From contig CAAGPL010000015.1 in NCBI GenBank assembly GCA_900771805.1, forward strand, positions 1-19,394: 19,394 nucleotides of DNA, given 5' to 3'. The number at the start of each line of letters is the position of its first letter. Positions within the stretch are counted from its first letter, which is position 1. The translations under genes were made by a program, and so were the position numbers. This DNA comes from Bacilli bacterium (GTDB taxonomy: Bacteria > Bacillota_I > Bacilli_A > RF39 > UBA660). This document shows, piece after piece, positions 1 to 6,398 of the stretch. The notes beneath the pieces are model-generated. The model saw only the letters and a program-made list of their open reading frames with translations. It did not search any database and was not told the DNA's origin.

Positions 1-1
1 A

Positions 2-157
2 TTTAAAATCAATTTTAACATTTTTATATTTATCAATATAAATACATTTTACTTTATTTTCTAATTCTAATCTAGCAATATTAGATAAATTTAATTTTTT
101 ACTTATAATTGCTTCGTGATGATTAGGAGTTATAATCCTTTCCAGTACATATAGAAT
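2..157 (-). pseudogene. Open reading-frame fragment without a start codon, running off the left edge
   Basis: One minus-strand frame stays open for 52 codons from a TAA at 158-160 to the window edge. The first codons are ATT-CTA-TAT-GTA-CTG, and no ATG, GTG or TTG near them has a usable ribosome binding site. The peptide looks protein-like: it contains ITPNHHEAI near the start and CIYIDKYKNVKIDFK at the end. The alternating hydrophobic/charged tail faintly recalls the last strand of large serine recombinases, but I cannot confirm that. It lies just downstream of the 229-aa unknown gene. It is either the decayed 5' part of a gene that continues to the left, or an open frame by chance in AT-rich DNA. 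Confidence 0.25.
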
Positions 158-162
158 TTAAA

Positions 163-852
163 CTATTTAGTTAGTTTTTTTATTTTATTTTGATTATATA
201 AGTATTCTTCTATATGAATTTGGTGTCCATAATCATTAACATTATCAACTTGTTTCATTTTCTCATACATTCTCATAAATACTATATTAAATGGATCATA
301 CGAACTACCAGAATTTCTAAATCTAATTGGTATATGATATAAAGAATTAAAATCTCTATCATATCCTTCGATATACGGTTGTATATAAAATTCTAGTTCA
401 AATGATTCGTTTTCCTTTTTTATTTTCAAGATATTAGCAACTTCATGATTAGTTTCATCTGAATACCATGTAATAGTTTTATTTTCTTTATCAAATAATT
501 CATTATAATTTGAAAGATTGAATAATCTATATTTATTTTTTTCATATTCTATTTCATCTTTTTGATTTTTAATATACTCTTGTTTTTCTTCTTCAGTTTT
601 TAAATAAAAAGTAATATATTCTTCATCATCAGATATTTTAATATTTTCAATATCATCAAATAATTCTTCAAATAATCTATATACTTCATAATTTTCTTTA
701 GTAATTATAAAATTATTATCATCATTTACGTTTTCAGAACGAATTGTCCAATATAAATCACCATTACCACTAAATGATACATCAAATTGTTTATCTAATT
801 CTTTAAAAGATATTATTAATCCAAATTCATTTTCATGTTTAATTACTTTCAT
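163..852 (-). CDS. Conserved-looking hypothetical protein, 229 aa
   Basis: I do not recognise this family. The protein is soluble, has no signal peptide or membrane segment, and is rich in Asp, Glu, Asn and aromatic residues. The middle (about 70-110) is strongly charged and probably helical. The most family-like stretch is near the C-terminus: IPIRFRNSGSSYDPFN at about 174-189, then GHQIHIEEYL at about 209-218. The ATG is preceded by a run of six G (862-867) nine bases upstream, an unusually G-rich Shine-Dalgarno, and by a 7-bp inverted repeat at 868-887. The gene stands alone: the next upstream gene ends 335 bp away and only a start-less fragment lies downstream. The isolation and the neighbouring relic-like DNA suggest accessory content. 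Confidence 0.75.
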   Translation of the reverse strand: MKVIKHENEFGLIISFKELDKQFDVSFSGNGDLYWTIRSENVNDDNNFIITKENYEVYRLFEELFDDIENIKISDDEEYITFYLKTEEEKQEYIKNQKDEIEYEKNKYRLFNLSNYNELFDKENKTITWYSDETNHEVANILKIKKENESFELEFYIQPYIEGYDRDFNSLYHIPIRFRNSGSSYDPFNIVFMRMYEKMKQVDNVNDYGHQIHIEEYLYNQNKIKKLTK

Positions 853-1187
853 ATATTATATCCCCCCTGATTACTGTCTCGTAATCAATACCTTAATTTC
901 TATAATATTTTTAACATATTTTAACTATTTTTGACTACTTTTTATTGATTTTTTACTATATCTTATCATGAACGTACAAGATGTTAGATCTCTTAATTCC
1001 TTATTTTATCAGAGTTTTCTCCTATTCTTGGATAAATCGTAATCAACCAGTTGATGCTCATAGATGGTAAACTTTTTGTACTTTTATTCTTTTTTCTCAT
1101 TTTTCTTTTTTGATACTTTACCTATTAATTATATCATTAATTATGATTTTTGTGTGCAACCTATTATTTATTAAAATATAATAAAAC
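853..1187. other. 335-bp gene-free stretch with an apparent relic block
   Basis: No credible gene lies here. About 965-1080 is visibly less AT-rich than its flanks. Read on the minus strand it gives a short start-less open stretch (TIYEHQLVDYDLSKNRRKL) ending in two stops, which looks like a decayed coding segment. A perfect inverted repeat, ATCAAC-2-GTTGAT, sits at 1042-1055. The 10-mer TCGTAATCAA occurs at 879-888 and 1037-1046. On the plus strand a TTGACT (931-936), 17 bases, TACTAT (954-959) arrangement resembles a promoter but has no gene behind it. I see no convincing minus-strand promoter for the 229-aa gene and no strong terminator after the amidoligase gene, only an AT-only 6-bp stem near 1170-1186. 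Confidence 0.4.
868..887 (-). promoter_or_regulatory. Inverted repeat directly upstream of the Shine-Dalgarno of the 229-aa gene
   Basis: TGATTAC (868-874 on the plus strand) and its complement GTAATCA (881-887) flank a 6-base loop. The arm lies against the G-run ribosome binding site at 862-867. It could be an operator for a repressor or a short 5'-UTR hairpin that affects initiation. The 10-mer TCGTAATCAA, which covers its right arm, recurs at 1037-1046. Confidence 0.35.
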
Positions 1188-2267
1188 TTATTTAGTAATT
1201 TTTTTTGATTTAGTAATTTTTGAGTTTTTTAAATAATGTTTATGTTTTTCTGATATTTTAAAAGATTTTAAATATTGTTTTAAAAAATATACTTTATCTG
1301 TATTATTTGTAAAGATTAAATCACATAATTCTAAAGCCTGATTAAGATATATTTCATTATATAACTCAAGATTATTATATATATCAAGGTTAATTTCATG
1401 TCTTTTATCTATTATTTCATTATCAAAATCTGAACCTTTACAATAAGTTAATAGTTTTATAAAAAAATTAACATTATTTTGCCAAATTATCGGATTTAAA
1501 GTCCCATTAGGACATCTAAATTCGATTGTATTTTCTATATGAAAATAATCATACATATCTTTTTTTACATTACAAAAATTAACTGCTTGATATTTTTCAC
1601 AATTATTTTTTAAAATATATGAATCAAGACTTTCTTTTGAACTTTTTAAATCATAAGAATCTATCCAAAAATTTTCACTTATTGGTTTTGCAAATTTCAT
1701 TATATTAGGTCTAAATGTTAAAAAATCACCATAAGAAAACCTAAATATTATATTTTCATAAACAGCCCATAATTTGAGAAAATTTACCCAAGAATCAACA
1801 TTACTTCCTAGAGTTTGAGCCCCTACATGAATATGTCCACCTGATTTTTTCTTTATAGAAGATAAATTATTAAGTATTGAACATATTAAATTTAAATCTT
1901 CCCAGTTTTTTTTATTATCAGTTAATATTGGTGAATTAATTTCAGCCCCATTTTTTAATGTAAGTTCTTGTTTTAATATCCACTCATTACTCAATAAATT
2001 TTCATCTAATTGTTTTTTTATTTTACTCTTTTTTGCATTCTCAAATTCTAATTCTAAACCAAATGTAATATCTTTTTCTATATTCAATTCATCCCTTAAT
2101 TTAATTTTATAATCATCAATTAATATTAGTAAGTTTTGTAAATCTAAACCATTCATTTTAGATATTTTATCATTTTCATTTGGCATTATAAATTCAAAGA
2201 TATCACTACATTTACAAGGAATAATAAAATGTCTATTTAACAAAAATTTATTTTCTTTATTTAACAT
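1188..2267 (-). CDS. Amidoligase-2 family (glutamine synthetase-like carboxylate-amine ligase)
   Basis: This is a predicted ATP-dependent ligase that forms amide or isopeptide bonds between a carboxylate and an amine. The family is related to glutamine synthetase and gamma-glutamylcysteine ligase folds and is proposed to modify peptides or small metabolites. The characteristic motifs are in order: GLELEFE (70-76), the metal/ATP-binding Glu pair; GAEINSP (107-113); GGHIHVG (143-149); and EFRCPNGTLN (249-258), with the Arg and the GTL turn. About 68 residues precede the core, and a Lys-rich tail (341-359) follows it. The ATG lies inside the end of the small upstream gene (11-base overlap) and has almost no Shine-Dalgarno (AACAGAAAAAAATT), so translation is probably coupled. 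The substrate is unknown. The coupled small Lys/Glu-rich protein is a candidate substrate or partner, but that is inference. Confidence 0.85.
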   Translation of the reverse strand: MLNKENKFLLNRHFIIPCKCSDIFEFIMPNENDKISKMNGLDLQNLLILIDDYKIKLRDELNIEKDITFGLELEFENAKKSKIKKQLDENLLSNEWILKQELTLKNGAEINSPILTDNKKNWEDLNLICSILNNLSSIKKKSGGHIHVGAQTLGSNVDSWVNFLKLWAVYENIIFRFSYGDFLTFRPNIMKFAKPISENFWIDSYDLKSSKESLDSYILKNNCEKYQAVNFCNVKKDMYDYFHIENTIEFRCPNGTLNPIIWQNNVNFFIKLLTYCKGSDFDNEIIDKRHEINLDIYNNLELYNEIYLNQALELCDLIFTNNTDKVYFLKQYLKSFKISEKHKHYLKNSKITKSKKITK

Positions 2268-2493
2268 AATTTTTTTCTGTTAATCTTTCATAATTATCTT
2301 TTTTTATTTGTAACTTTTTAGTTAATTCTTTATTTTTTAAAGAAGAATCTTTATTTTTAGAATCAATTATATTTACATAAAAAAGCGAATTTGAGTATCT
2401 TAATTTTCTTTCCAATTTTCTTATTTCTTTTTTCATTTGTAATAGTAGTTTTAATCTTTTTAAATTTTCTTTATTACTTAAATTATTATACAT
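2257..2493 (-). CDS. Small Lys/Glu-rich coiled-coil protein coupled to the amidoligase, 78 aa
   Basis: This is not a family I recognise. The product is about 78 residues and very rich in Lys, Leu, Glu, Asn and Arg. Two helical segments with heptad-like spacing are likely: NLKRLKLLLQMKKEIRKLER near residues 11-30 and a second from about 50 to the C-terminus. There is no Cys and no signal peptide. I chose the ATG at 2491-2493 because AAGAAG (2502-2507) lies 8 bases before it. A GTG at 2500-2502 would overlap that ribosome binding site. The stop overlaps the amidoligase start by 11 bases, so the two are one translational unit from a promoter at 2518-2546. Many side-chain amines and carboxylates make it a plausible substrate or scaffold for the ligase. 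A plain accessory protein is equally possible. Confidence 0.7.
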   Translation of the reverse strand: MYNNLSNKENLKRLKLLLQMKKEIRKLERKLRYSNSLFYVNIIDSKNKDSSLKNKELTKKLQIKKDNYERLTEKNYVK

Positions 2494-2517
2494 TTTTATC
2501 ACTTCTTACAAGCATGT

Positions 2518-2546
2518 ATAATATCATAAAGATTAAAAACATTCAA
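2518..2546 (-). promoter_or_regulatory. Promoter of the small protein/amidoligase unit
   Basis: On the minus strand TTGAAT (2541-2546) and TATTAT (2518-2523) are separated by exactly 17 bases. The -10 lies about 25 bases before the chosen ATG. It begins right after the T-tract of the lepB terminator. An inverted repeat, AAGATT-10-AATCTT (2529-2550), spans the -35 and much of the spacer and could be an operator. Confidence 0.6.
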
Positions 2547-2550
2547 TCTT

Positions 2551-2585
2551 AAATATTAAAAAAGATTTAGAAATTTCTAAATCTT
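2551..2585 (-). terminator. Intrinsic terminator after lepB
   Basis: A perfect 24-base palindrome at 2562-2585 (12-bp arms, A/T-rich with two G-C pairs) is followed on the minus strand by a T-rich tail (2551-2561). It separates lepB from the amidoligase unit. The T-rich tail is on the minus-strand side only, so it works in the lepB direction. Confidence 0.75.
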
Positions 2586-2605
2586 AACAAAATTATTTTT
2601 ATATT

Positions 2606-3127
2606 CTATTTTATTTTTCCAAATTTATTTATTGGAAATAATCTTAAAGATACTTTTCCTTTTATATCTTTTTTATCAATAAGACCTATCATTCTAGAAT
2701 CTGTTGAATGATTTCTATTATCTCCAACTACAAAATATTTATCTCCAGGTATTTTTAAATAACCTATCATTTCTAATTTAAAATTAGAAGTATTATCATG
2801 ATTAAAGTTTTCATTTGTTAGATAGCCATTAATAAAAAGCATATTATTTTTATATTCAATATGTTCACCTGGAAGACCAATTACTCTTTTAATTAGTTTT
2901 TCTCCATTATAATCAACTACAATTATATCAAATCTTTTAAGTCCATTTATCTTATAATCCAGCTTATTTAATATAACTATATTATTATCATTTAAAGTTG
3001 GATACATAGATTTACCATCAACTATAGCTGGTGTAATTATAAAACTTCTAATTAAAACAACAACTAAAACAATAACAAAATATGGATATACTTCCTTTAT
3101 TATTTTTTTTAATTTTTCCTTTTTCAT
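2606..3127 (-). CDS. lepB: Signal peptidase I
   Basis: This membrane-bound serine/lysine protease (S26A) removes signal peptides from exported preproteins on the outer face of the membrane. At 173 residues it is the short Gram-positive SipS-like form. One N-terminal membrane anchor lies at about residues 14-32. The catalytic Ser40 is in GKSMYPTL, the general-base Lys80 in LIKRVIGLPGE, and the family motif GDNRNHSTDSR is at 135-145. The ATG has AGGAGA (3133-3138) six bases upstream. It follows rplS, as in other Bacillota (rplS-lepB), but a terminator lies between the two, so it is either transcribed by readthrough or uses a promoter I cannot see. The exported protein encoded at 18619-19311 is a natural type of substrate, though some TasA-like proteins need a dedicated SipW peptidase. 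Confidence 0.95.
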   Translation of the reverse strand: MKKEKLKKIIKEVYPYFVIVLVVVLIRSFIITPAIVDGKSMYPTLNDNNIVILNKLDYKINGLKRFDIIVVDYNGEKLIKRVIGLPGEHIEYKNNMLFINGYLTNENFNHDNTSNFKLEMIGYLKIPGDKYFVVGDNRNHSTDSRMIGLIDKKDIKGKVSLRLFPINKFGKIK

Positions 3128-3140
3128 TCTTATCTCCTAA

Positions 3141-3169
3141 TAAAAAAATAAGGCATAAATAGCCTTATT
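3141..3169 (-). terminator. Intrinsic terminator after rplS (possibly leaky, ahead of lepB)
   Basis: An 8-bp stem (3147-3154 with 3162-3169, three G-C pairs at the tip) and a 7-base loop are followed by seven T on the minus strand (3142-3148 read in reverse). It overlaps the rplS stop codon. lepB starts only about 15 bases further on, so some readthrough is likely. Confidence 0.8.
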
Positions 3170-3506
3170 AATTTCTTTCTTTTAATTTCCATTGGCCAAC
3201 TATATCTCTAACATAATATAACTTAGCTCTTCTTGCTTTACCTTTTCTTACAACTTCAATAGAATCAAGTTTTGGTGAATGTACTGGAAAAATTCTTTCA
3301 ACACCAATTCCACTTGACATTTTACGTACTGTAAATGTCTCAGAAACACCAGATCCTTTTCTAGAAATTACAACACCCTCAAAAGCTTGTACTCTTTCTT
3401 TTTTACCTTCAATTATTCTAACACCTACTCTTACAGTGTCACCTACCCTGAATTCAGGAACTGAAGGATTTAATTGTTTACTAGTAATTTTATCGATTTT
3501 ATTCAT
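3168..3506 (-). CDS. rplS: 50S ribosomal protein L19
   Basis: L19 is a large-subunit protein at the 30S-50S interface. At 112 residues it has the normal length. Recognisable stretches are PEFRVGDTVRVGVRI, RVQAFEGVVISRKGSGVSETFTVR, the GVERIFPVHSPK block, and the C-terminal RRAKLYYVRDIVGQWKLKER. The best Shine-Dalgarno match (AAGGAGA) is about 11-12 bases from the ATG, which is long. AGAGAAG lies closer. It is transcribed from its own promoter (3595-3623) through a conserved-looking leader. It sits downstream of trmD, as in the classical rimM-trmD-rplS cluster, but an extra 349-aa gene intervenes. Confidence 0.97.
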   Translation of the reverse strand: MNKIDKITSKQLNPSVPEFRVGDTVRVGVRIIEGKKERVQAFEGVVISRKGSGVSETFTVRKMSSGIGVERIFPVHSPKLDSIEVVRKGKARRAKLYYVRDIVGQWKLKERN

Positions 3507-3516
3507 CTTCTCTTAA

Positions 3517-3588
3517 GTCTCCTTCCTATAACATATAACCAGCAATCATGCAAAATATAAAGTATGCGGCGGATTGCCTTTTTAAAAC
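3517..3588 (-). ncRNA. Ribosomal protein L19 leader (predicted autoregulatory 5' UTR)
   Basis: The transcript between the rplS promoter and its ribosome binding site contains GGCAAUCCGCCGCAU, then after an A/U-rich stretch GCAUGAUUGCUGGUUAUAU. GGCAAU (3573-3578) can pair with AUUGCU (3541-3546), with one G-U pair, closing a small structure. The GC-rich conserved blocks stand out against the AT-rich background. From memory this matches the Rfam L19_leader type of Bacillota, which is thought to let L19 control its own synthesis. The boundaries are approximate. Confidence 0.7.
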
Positions 3589-3594
3589 AATAAA

Positions 3595-3623
3595 ATTTTA
3601 ACATATAATTAACTTTTACGCAA
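3595..3623 (-). promoter_or_regulatory. Promoter of rplS
   Basis: TTGCGT (3618-3623) and TAAAAT (3595-3600) lie on the minus strand with a 17-base spacer, directly upstream of the L19 leader and 4 bases beyond the stop of the 349-aa gene. This lets L19 be made independently of the long upstream operon. Confidence 0.65.
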
Positions 3624-3626
3624 GTT

Positions 3627-4676
3627 TTATTTAATTATTTTTGAGTTATTTAACAATTCATTTAAAATTTCGTTATTAAACATTCCATTCCTATTTATAT
3701 TTATACTTAAAATAGAACCATCCATAAAAGGATATTTATTAATTTTAAGTACATCTCCTTGACTTTGAAGTCTATAAAAATTTCTTATTAATTTCAATAT
3801 AGTATTATCATCATAATATTTATTTTTTAAATCTAAATCATCTTTATACTTTATAAAACTATCATTATCTAAAACTTCTTTATTATATTCTAATCTTCTT
3901 TTATAAGATTCATAATGAGCATTGTACCTAATAGGTAAATTTATTGGTACATTAATTTTATTAATACCTAATTCATTTAAATAATTAATAAATATTGTAA
4001 TTATTGCCAAAAAAGACATTGTAACATCATTAGGATTTAACAGATCATTATCACAATAAAATTCATAACCGTTATTTATTTTATATAAAAGTCTATTTAT
4101 TTTCTTTTGAAAATCATTTTTTTCTCTAAATTTATTTTGAATGGCATATATATAACAAATATCATTTGATATACCAAAAAAGATATTTGGAAATTCATAC
4201 TCATCTTCATAATATTTTAACTTACAAGAAAATGAAAATGGAGCTTCTAAAATAGATTTTTCTGATTTTATTTTTATAATTGAATCATACCCAAAAATAT
4301 TTTTATAAATAGTAGAACATGGTATATCACTACTTAAAAAGCTACTTCTTAAATTTAAATAAGAAACAGGGTTAGATAAATCAAAATCAGTTGCATTTGA
4401 TAATACATAACAAATTACAGCTTTAACATTATCGTGAGTAAAATTTCCATCAAAGTAAAATAATATAGCTTTATTCACATAATTTTCAAGTGCAATAAAA
4501 AAGGAATTCGTATCATTTATAACGAGAATTGGTTTAATATTATTTTTATTAGATGTATCTATTTTTTCTTCATTTATTATAGTATCAAACAAAATAGCAG
4601 GTGTATCATCTCCTATTTTTAATTTATTTGATGCACATTCATTAATTATCTCATTATAAAATATATCTTTAATCAT
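3627..4676 (-). CDS. Hypothetical protein, 349 aa, last gene of the trmD operon
   Basis: I do not recognise this protein. It is soluble, with no signal peptide or membrane segment, and looks like a mixed alpha/beta fold. The middle holds FFGISNDICYIYAIQNK followed by KKINRLLYKINNG, and the C-terminal half contains INVPINLPIRYNAHY and YRLQSQGDVLKI. It starts one base after the trmD stop. The ribosome binding site is weak (AAAGTAAG), so it is probably translated by coupling to trmD. It interrupts the usual trmD-rplS order, and the rplS promoter begins just after its stop. Its position suggests a link to RNA modification or ribosome assembly, but nothing in the sequence proves this. Confidence 0.8.
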   Translation of the reverse strand: MIKDIFYNEIINECASNKLKIGDDTPAILFDTIINEEKIDTSNKNNIKPILVINDTNSFFIALENYVNKAILFYFDGNFTHDNVKAVICYVLSNATDFDLSNPVSYLNLRSSFLSSDIPCSTIYKNIFGYDSIIKIKSEKSILEAPFSFSCKLKYYEDEYEFPNIFFGISNDICYIYAIQNKFREKNDFQKKINRLLYKINNGYEFYCDNDLLNPNDVTMSFLAIITIFINYLNELGINKINVPINLPIRYNAHYESYKRRLEYNKEVLDNDSFIKYKDDLDLKNKYYDDNTILKLIRNFYRLQSQGDVLKINKYPFMDGSILSININRNGMFNNEILNELLNNSKIIK

Positions 4677-4677
4677 G

Positions 4678-5895
4678 TTATCTTACTTTATATTCCTTAT
4701 CTATTTTTTCATTAAATGATGTTTTTATAGTTTTTGCTTTTACAAATTGATTTATTAAATAATTTATATTTTTAATAATTTTATCTAAATTTTCGCTTCC
4801 TATGTAAGATGCATATGTATTAATAATCATTTGTTTTAACATTTCAGCTTCACCTAAAACTCTTGATGTGCCATCTTGATCTGTATCATCTTCTAATACT
4901 AAATTAAATCTATATGCTAATACATCCACTTTTTTTAAAACATTTTTATAAGCTATTTTTCTTATAAAATCATCTTTAACAATTACCAACTTATTAACCT
5001 TTTTACCATTTTTACCTTTTAACTTATATCCAAATATAGAAGATGGTTTTAATATTGTAATTGCTCTTATATCTCCTTTTTTAACAAGTGTATAAGATAT
5101 TTTATTTTTTGTTTTAATAGTTTTTTTATCTTTAGTATCTTTTTTTATTTCTCTTACCTTTATATCTTTAACATCATCTATGTATATTTTATTTTTATTT
5201 TTCTTAATACCTTTTTTTTCTAATTTTAAATTCTTATTTAATAAATCTGGTCTTTTTTCTTTTGTTAATTCAAGTCTTTTTTCTTGTCTCCAATTTTTTA
5301 TCTTTTCATGATCACCAGATAATAATACCTCTGGCACCTTCATTCCTTTATAATTTCTAGGTTTAGTATATGTTGGATAATCTAATAAATTATCATTAAA
5401 AGTTTCATATAAAGATGATTCATCATCAATTACCCCTTTTATTAATCTTACAATAGAATCACAAATAACCATAGCAGGTAATTCCCCACCAGTTAATACA
5501 TAATCTCCAATAGATATTTCTTCATCACAGATGCTTTTTATTCTTTCATCAAAACCTTCATAGTGACCACAAATTAAAATAACATGTTCTTCTTTTGAAA
5601 GTTCATAAGCTTTTTTTTGGTTGAATTTTTTTCCTTGTGGAGATAAAAGTACAACTTTACTATTTTCTTTTTTTACACTATTTACAGCATCAAATATTGG
5701 TTGACACATAAGCACCATACCACTTCCTCCACCATACGGAGTATCATCTACTTTTTTATGTTTATTAGTTGCAAAATCTCTAAAATTAATAGTATTAATT
5801 TCAACCTTTTTATTATCAATTGCCCTTTTAATTATTGATTCTTCTTTAAATCCATTAAACATATTAGGAAATAACGTTAAAATATCTATTTTCAT
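4678..5895 (-). CDS. trmD: tRNA (guanine-37-N1)-methyltransferase TrmD with a long C-terminal extension
   Basis: TrmD transfers a methyl group from SAM to N1 of G37 next to the anticodon, which prevents +1 frameshifting. The enzyme domain covers residues 1 to about 225: DDTPYGGGSGMV (50-61), the SAM-binding knot segments LICGHYEGFDERI (107-119) and SIGDYVLTGGELPAM (128-142), the likely catalytic Asp172 in LLDYPTYTKP, and VPEVLLSGDHEKIKNWR (187-203). Normal TrmD is about 230-250 residues; this one is 405. Residues 226-265 are a Lys-rich linker. Residues 266-390 look like a separate folded region (YTLVKKGDIRAITIL, then DVLAYRFNLVLEDDTDQDGTS and a helical end). I cannot name that region. The reading frame is continuous, so it is a genuine fusion or lineage-specific extension. 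The start overlaps the rimM stop (ATGA) and has AAAGGG upstream. Confidence 0.95.
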   Translation of the reverse strand: MKIDILTLFPNMFNGFKEESIIKRAIDNKKVEINTINFRDFATNKHKKVDDTPYGGGSGMVLMCQPIFDAVNSVKKENSKVVLLSPQGKKFNQKKAYELSKEEHVILICGHYEGFDERIKSICDEEISIGDYVLTGGELPAMVICDSIVRLIKGVIDDESSLYETFNDNLLDYPTYTKPRNYKGMKVPEVLLSGDHEKIKNWRQEKRLELTKEKRPDLLNKNLKLEKKGIKKNKNKIYIDDVKDIKVREIKKDTKDKKTIKTKNKISYTLVKKGDIRAITILKPSSIFGYKLKGKNGKKVNKLVIVKDDFIRKIAYKNVLKKVDVLAYRFNLVLEDDTDQDGTSRVLGEAEMLKQMIINTYASYIGSENLDKIIKNINYLINQFVKAKTIKTSFNEKIDKEYKVR

Positions 5896-6377
5896 GATAT
5901 AAGCCCTTTCACATCATTTACAAAAACTTTTTTATTATTAATATCTATATTTTTAATAAAAGCTTTAACATAAGGTATCATAACACCATTATCAAGAGTT
6001 AAAACTTCATTAGCAGGAGTTTCTAAAACATTGTTTATAACACCAACTTTTTTATCATTTATTATAACATTAAATCCAATTAAATCAACTGCCAAATAAG
6101 TATTTTTATCAAGTTTTAAATCATCTTTATTTATATATACAAAACTTCCTTTTAAATATTCAACAAAATTTATATTATCTATTCCTTTAAATATTAACAT
6201 ATCAAAATTCTTATGTTTTCTATATCTTTCAATTTCAAATTCTTCCTTTTTATTTCCTATATATACCTTAAAATTTGGAATAAAAACTTTATCTTTATAC
6301 TTAAAAGAAGAAATAAGTCTAACCTCTCCTTTAATTCCATGAGTATTAACTAATTTTCCTATATTTAAAAACTTCAA
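5892..6377 (-). CDS. rimM: 16S rRNA processing/maturation protein RimM (TTG start)
   Basis: RimM helps the 30S head assemble, together with S19 and 16S rRNA processing. The N-terminal domain opens with KFLNIGKLVNTHGIKGEVRL, the family signature. The C-terminal PRC-barrel contains GFNVIINDKKVGVINNVLETPANEVLTL and MIPYVKAFIKNID. An upstream ATG (6390-6392) is in frame, but the TTG at 6375-6377 is better. GGTGGTGAT, nearly the complement of the 16S tail, lies just before it, and the product then begins like other RimM proteins at about 161 residues. The upstream ATG would sit inside that ribosome binding site. The TGA stop overlaps the trmD ATG by 4 bases. rpsP, the usual upstream partner, is absent. 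Confidence 0.92.
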   Translation of the reverse strand: MKFLNIGKLVNTHGIKGEVRLISSFKYKDKVFIPNFKVYIGNKKEEFEIERYRKHKNFDMLIFKGIDNINFVEYLKGSFVYINKDDLKLDKNTYLAVDLIGFNVIINDKKVGVINNVLETPANEVLTLDNGVMIPYVKAFIKNIDINNKKVFVNDVKGLIS

Positions 6378-6398
6378 TTTTATCACCACCATATTTAA

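Noticed and set aside
931..959. Plus-strand TTGACT-17-TACTAT promoter-like pair
   Set aside because: There is no gene, terminator or defined RNA behind it on the plus strand. In such AT-rich DNA a match like this is expected by chance.
1000..1063. Possible 22-aa minus-strand peptide (MSINWLITIYPRIGENSDKI start) in the gap
   Set aside because: It has no ribosome binding site. Another frame in the same place looks equally coding-like, so it is better explained as a decayed segment.
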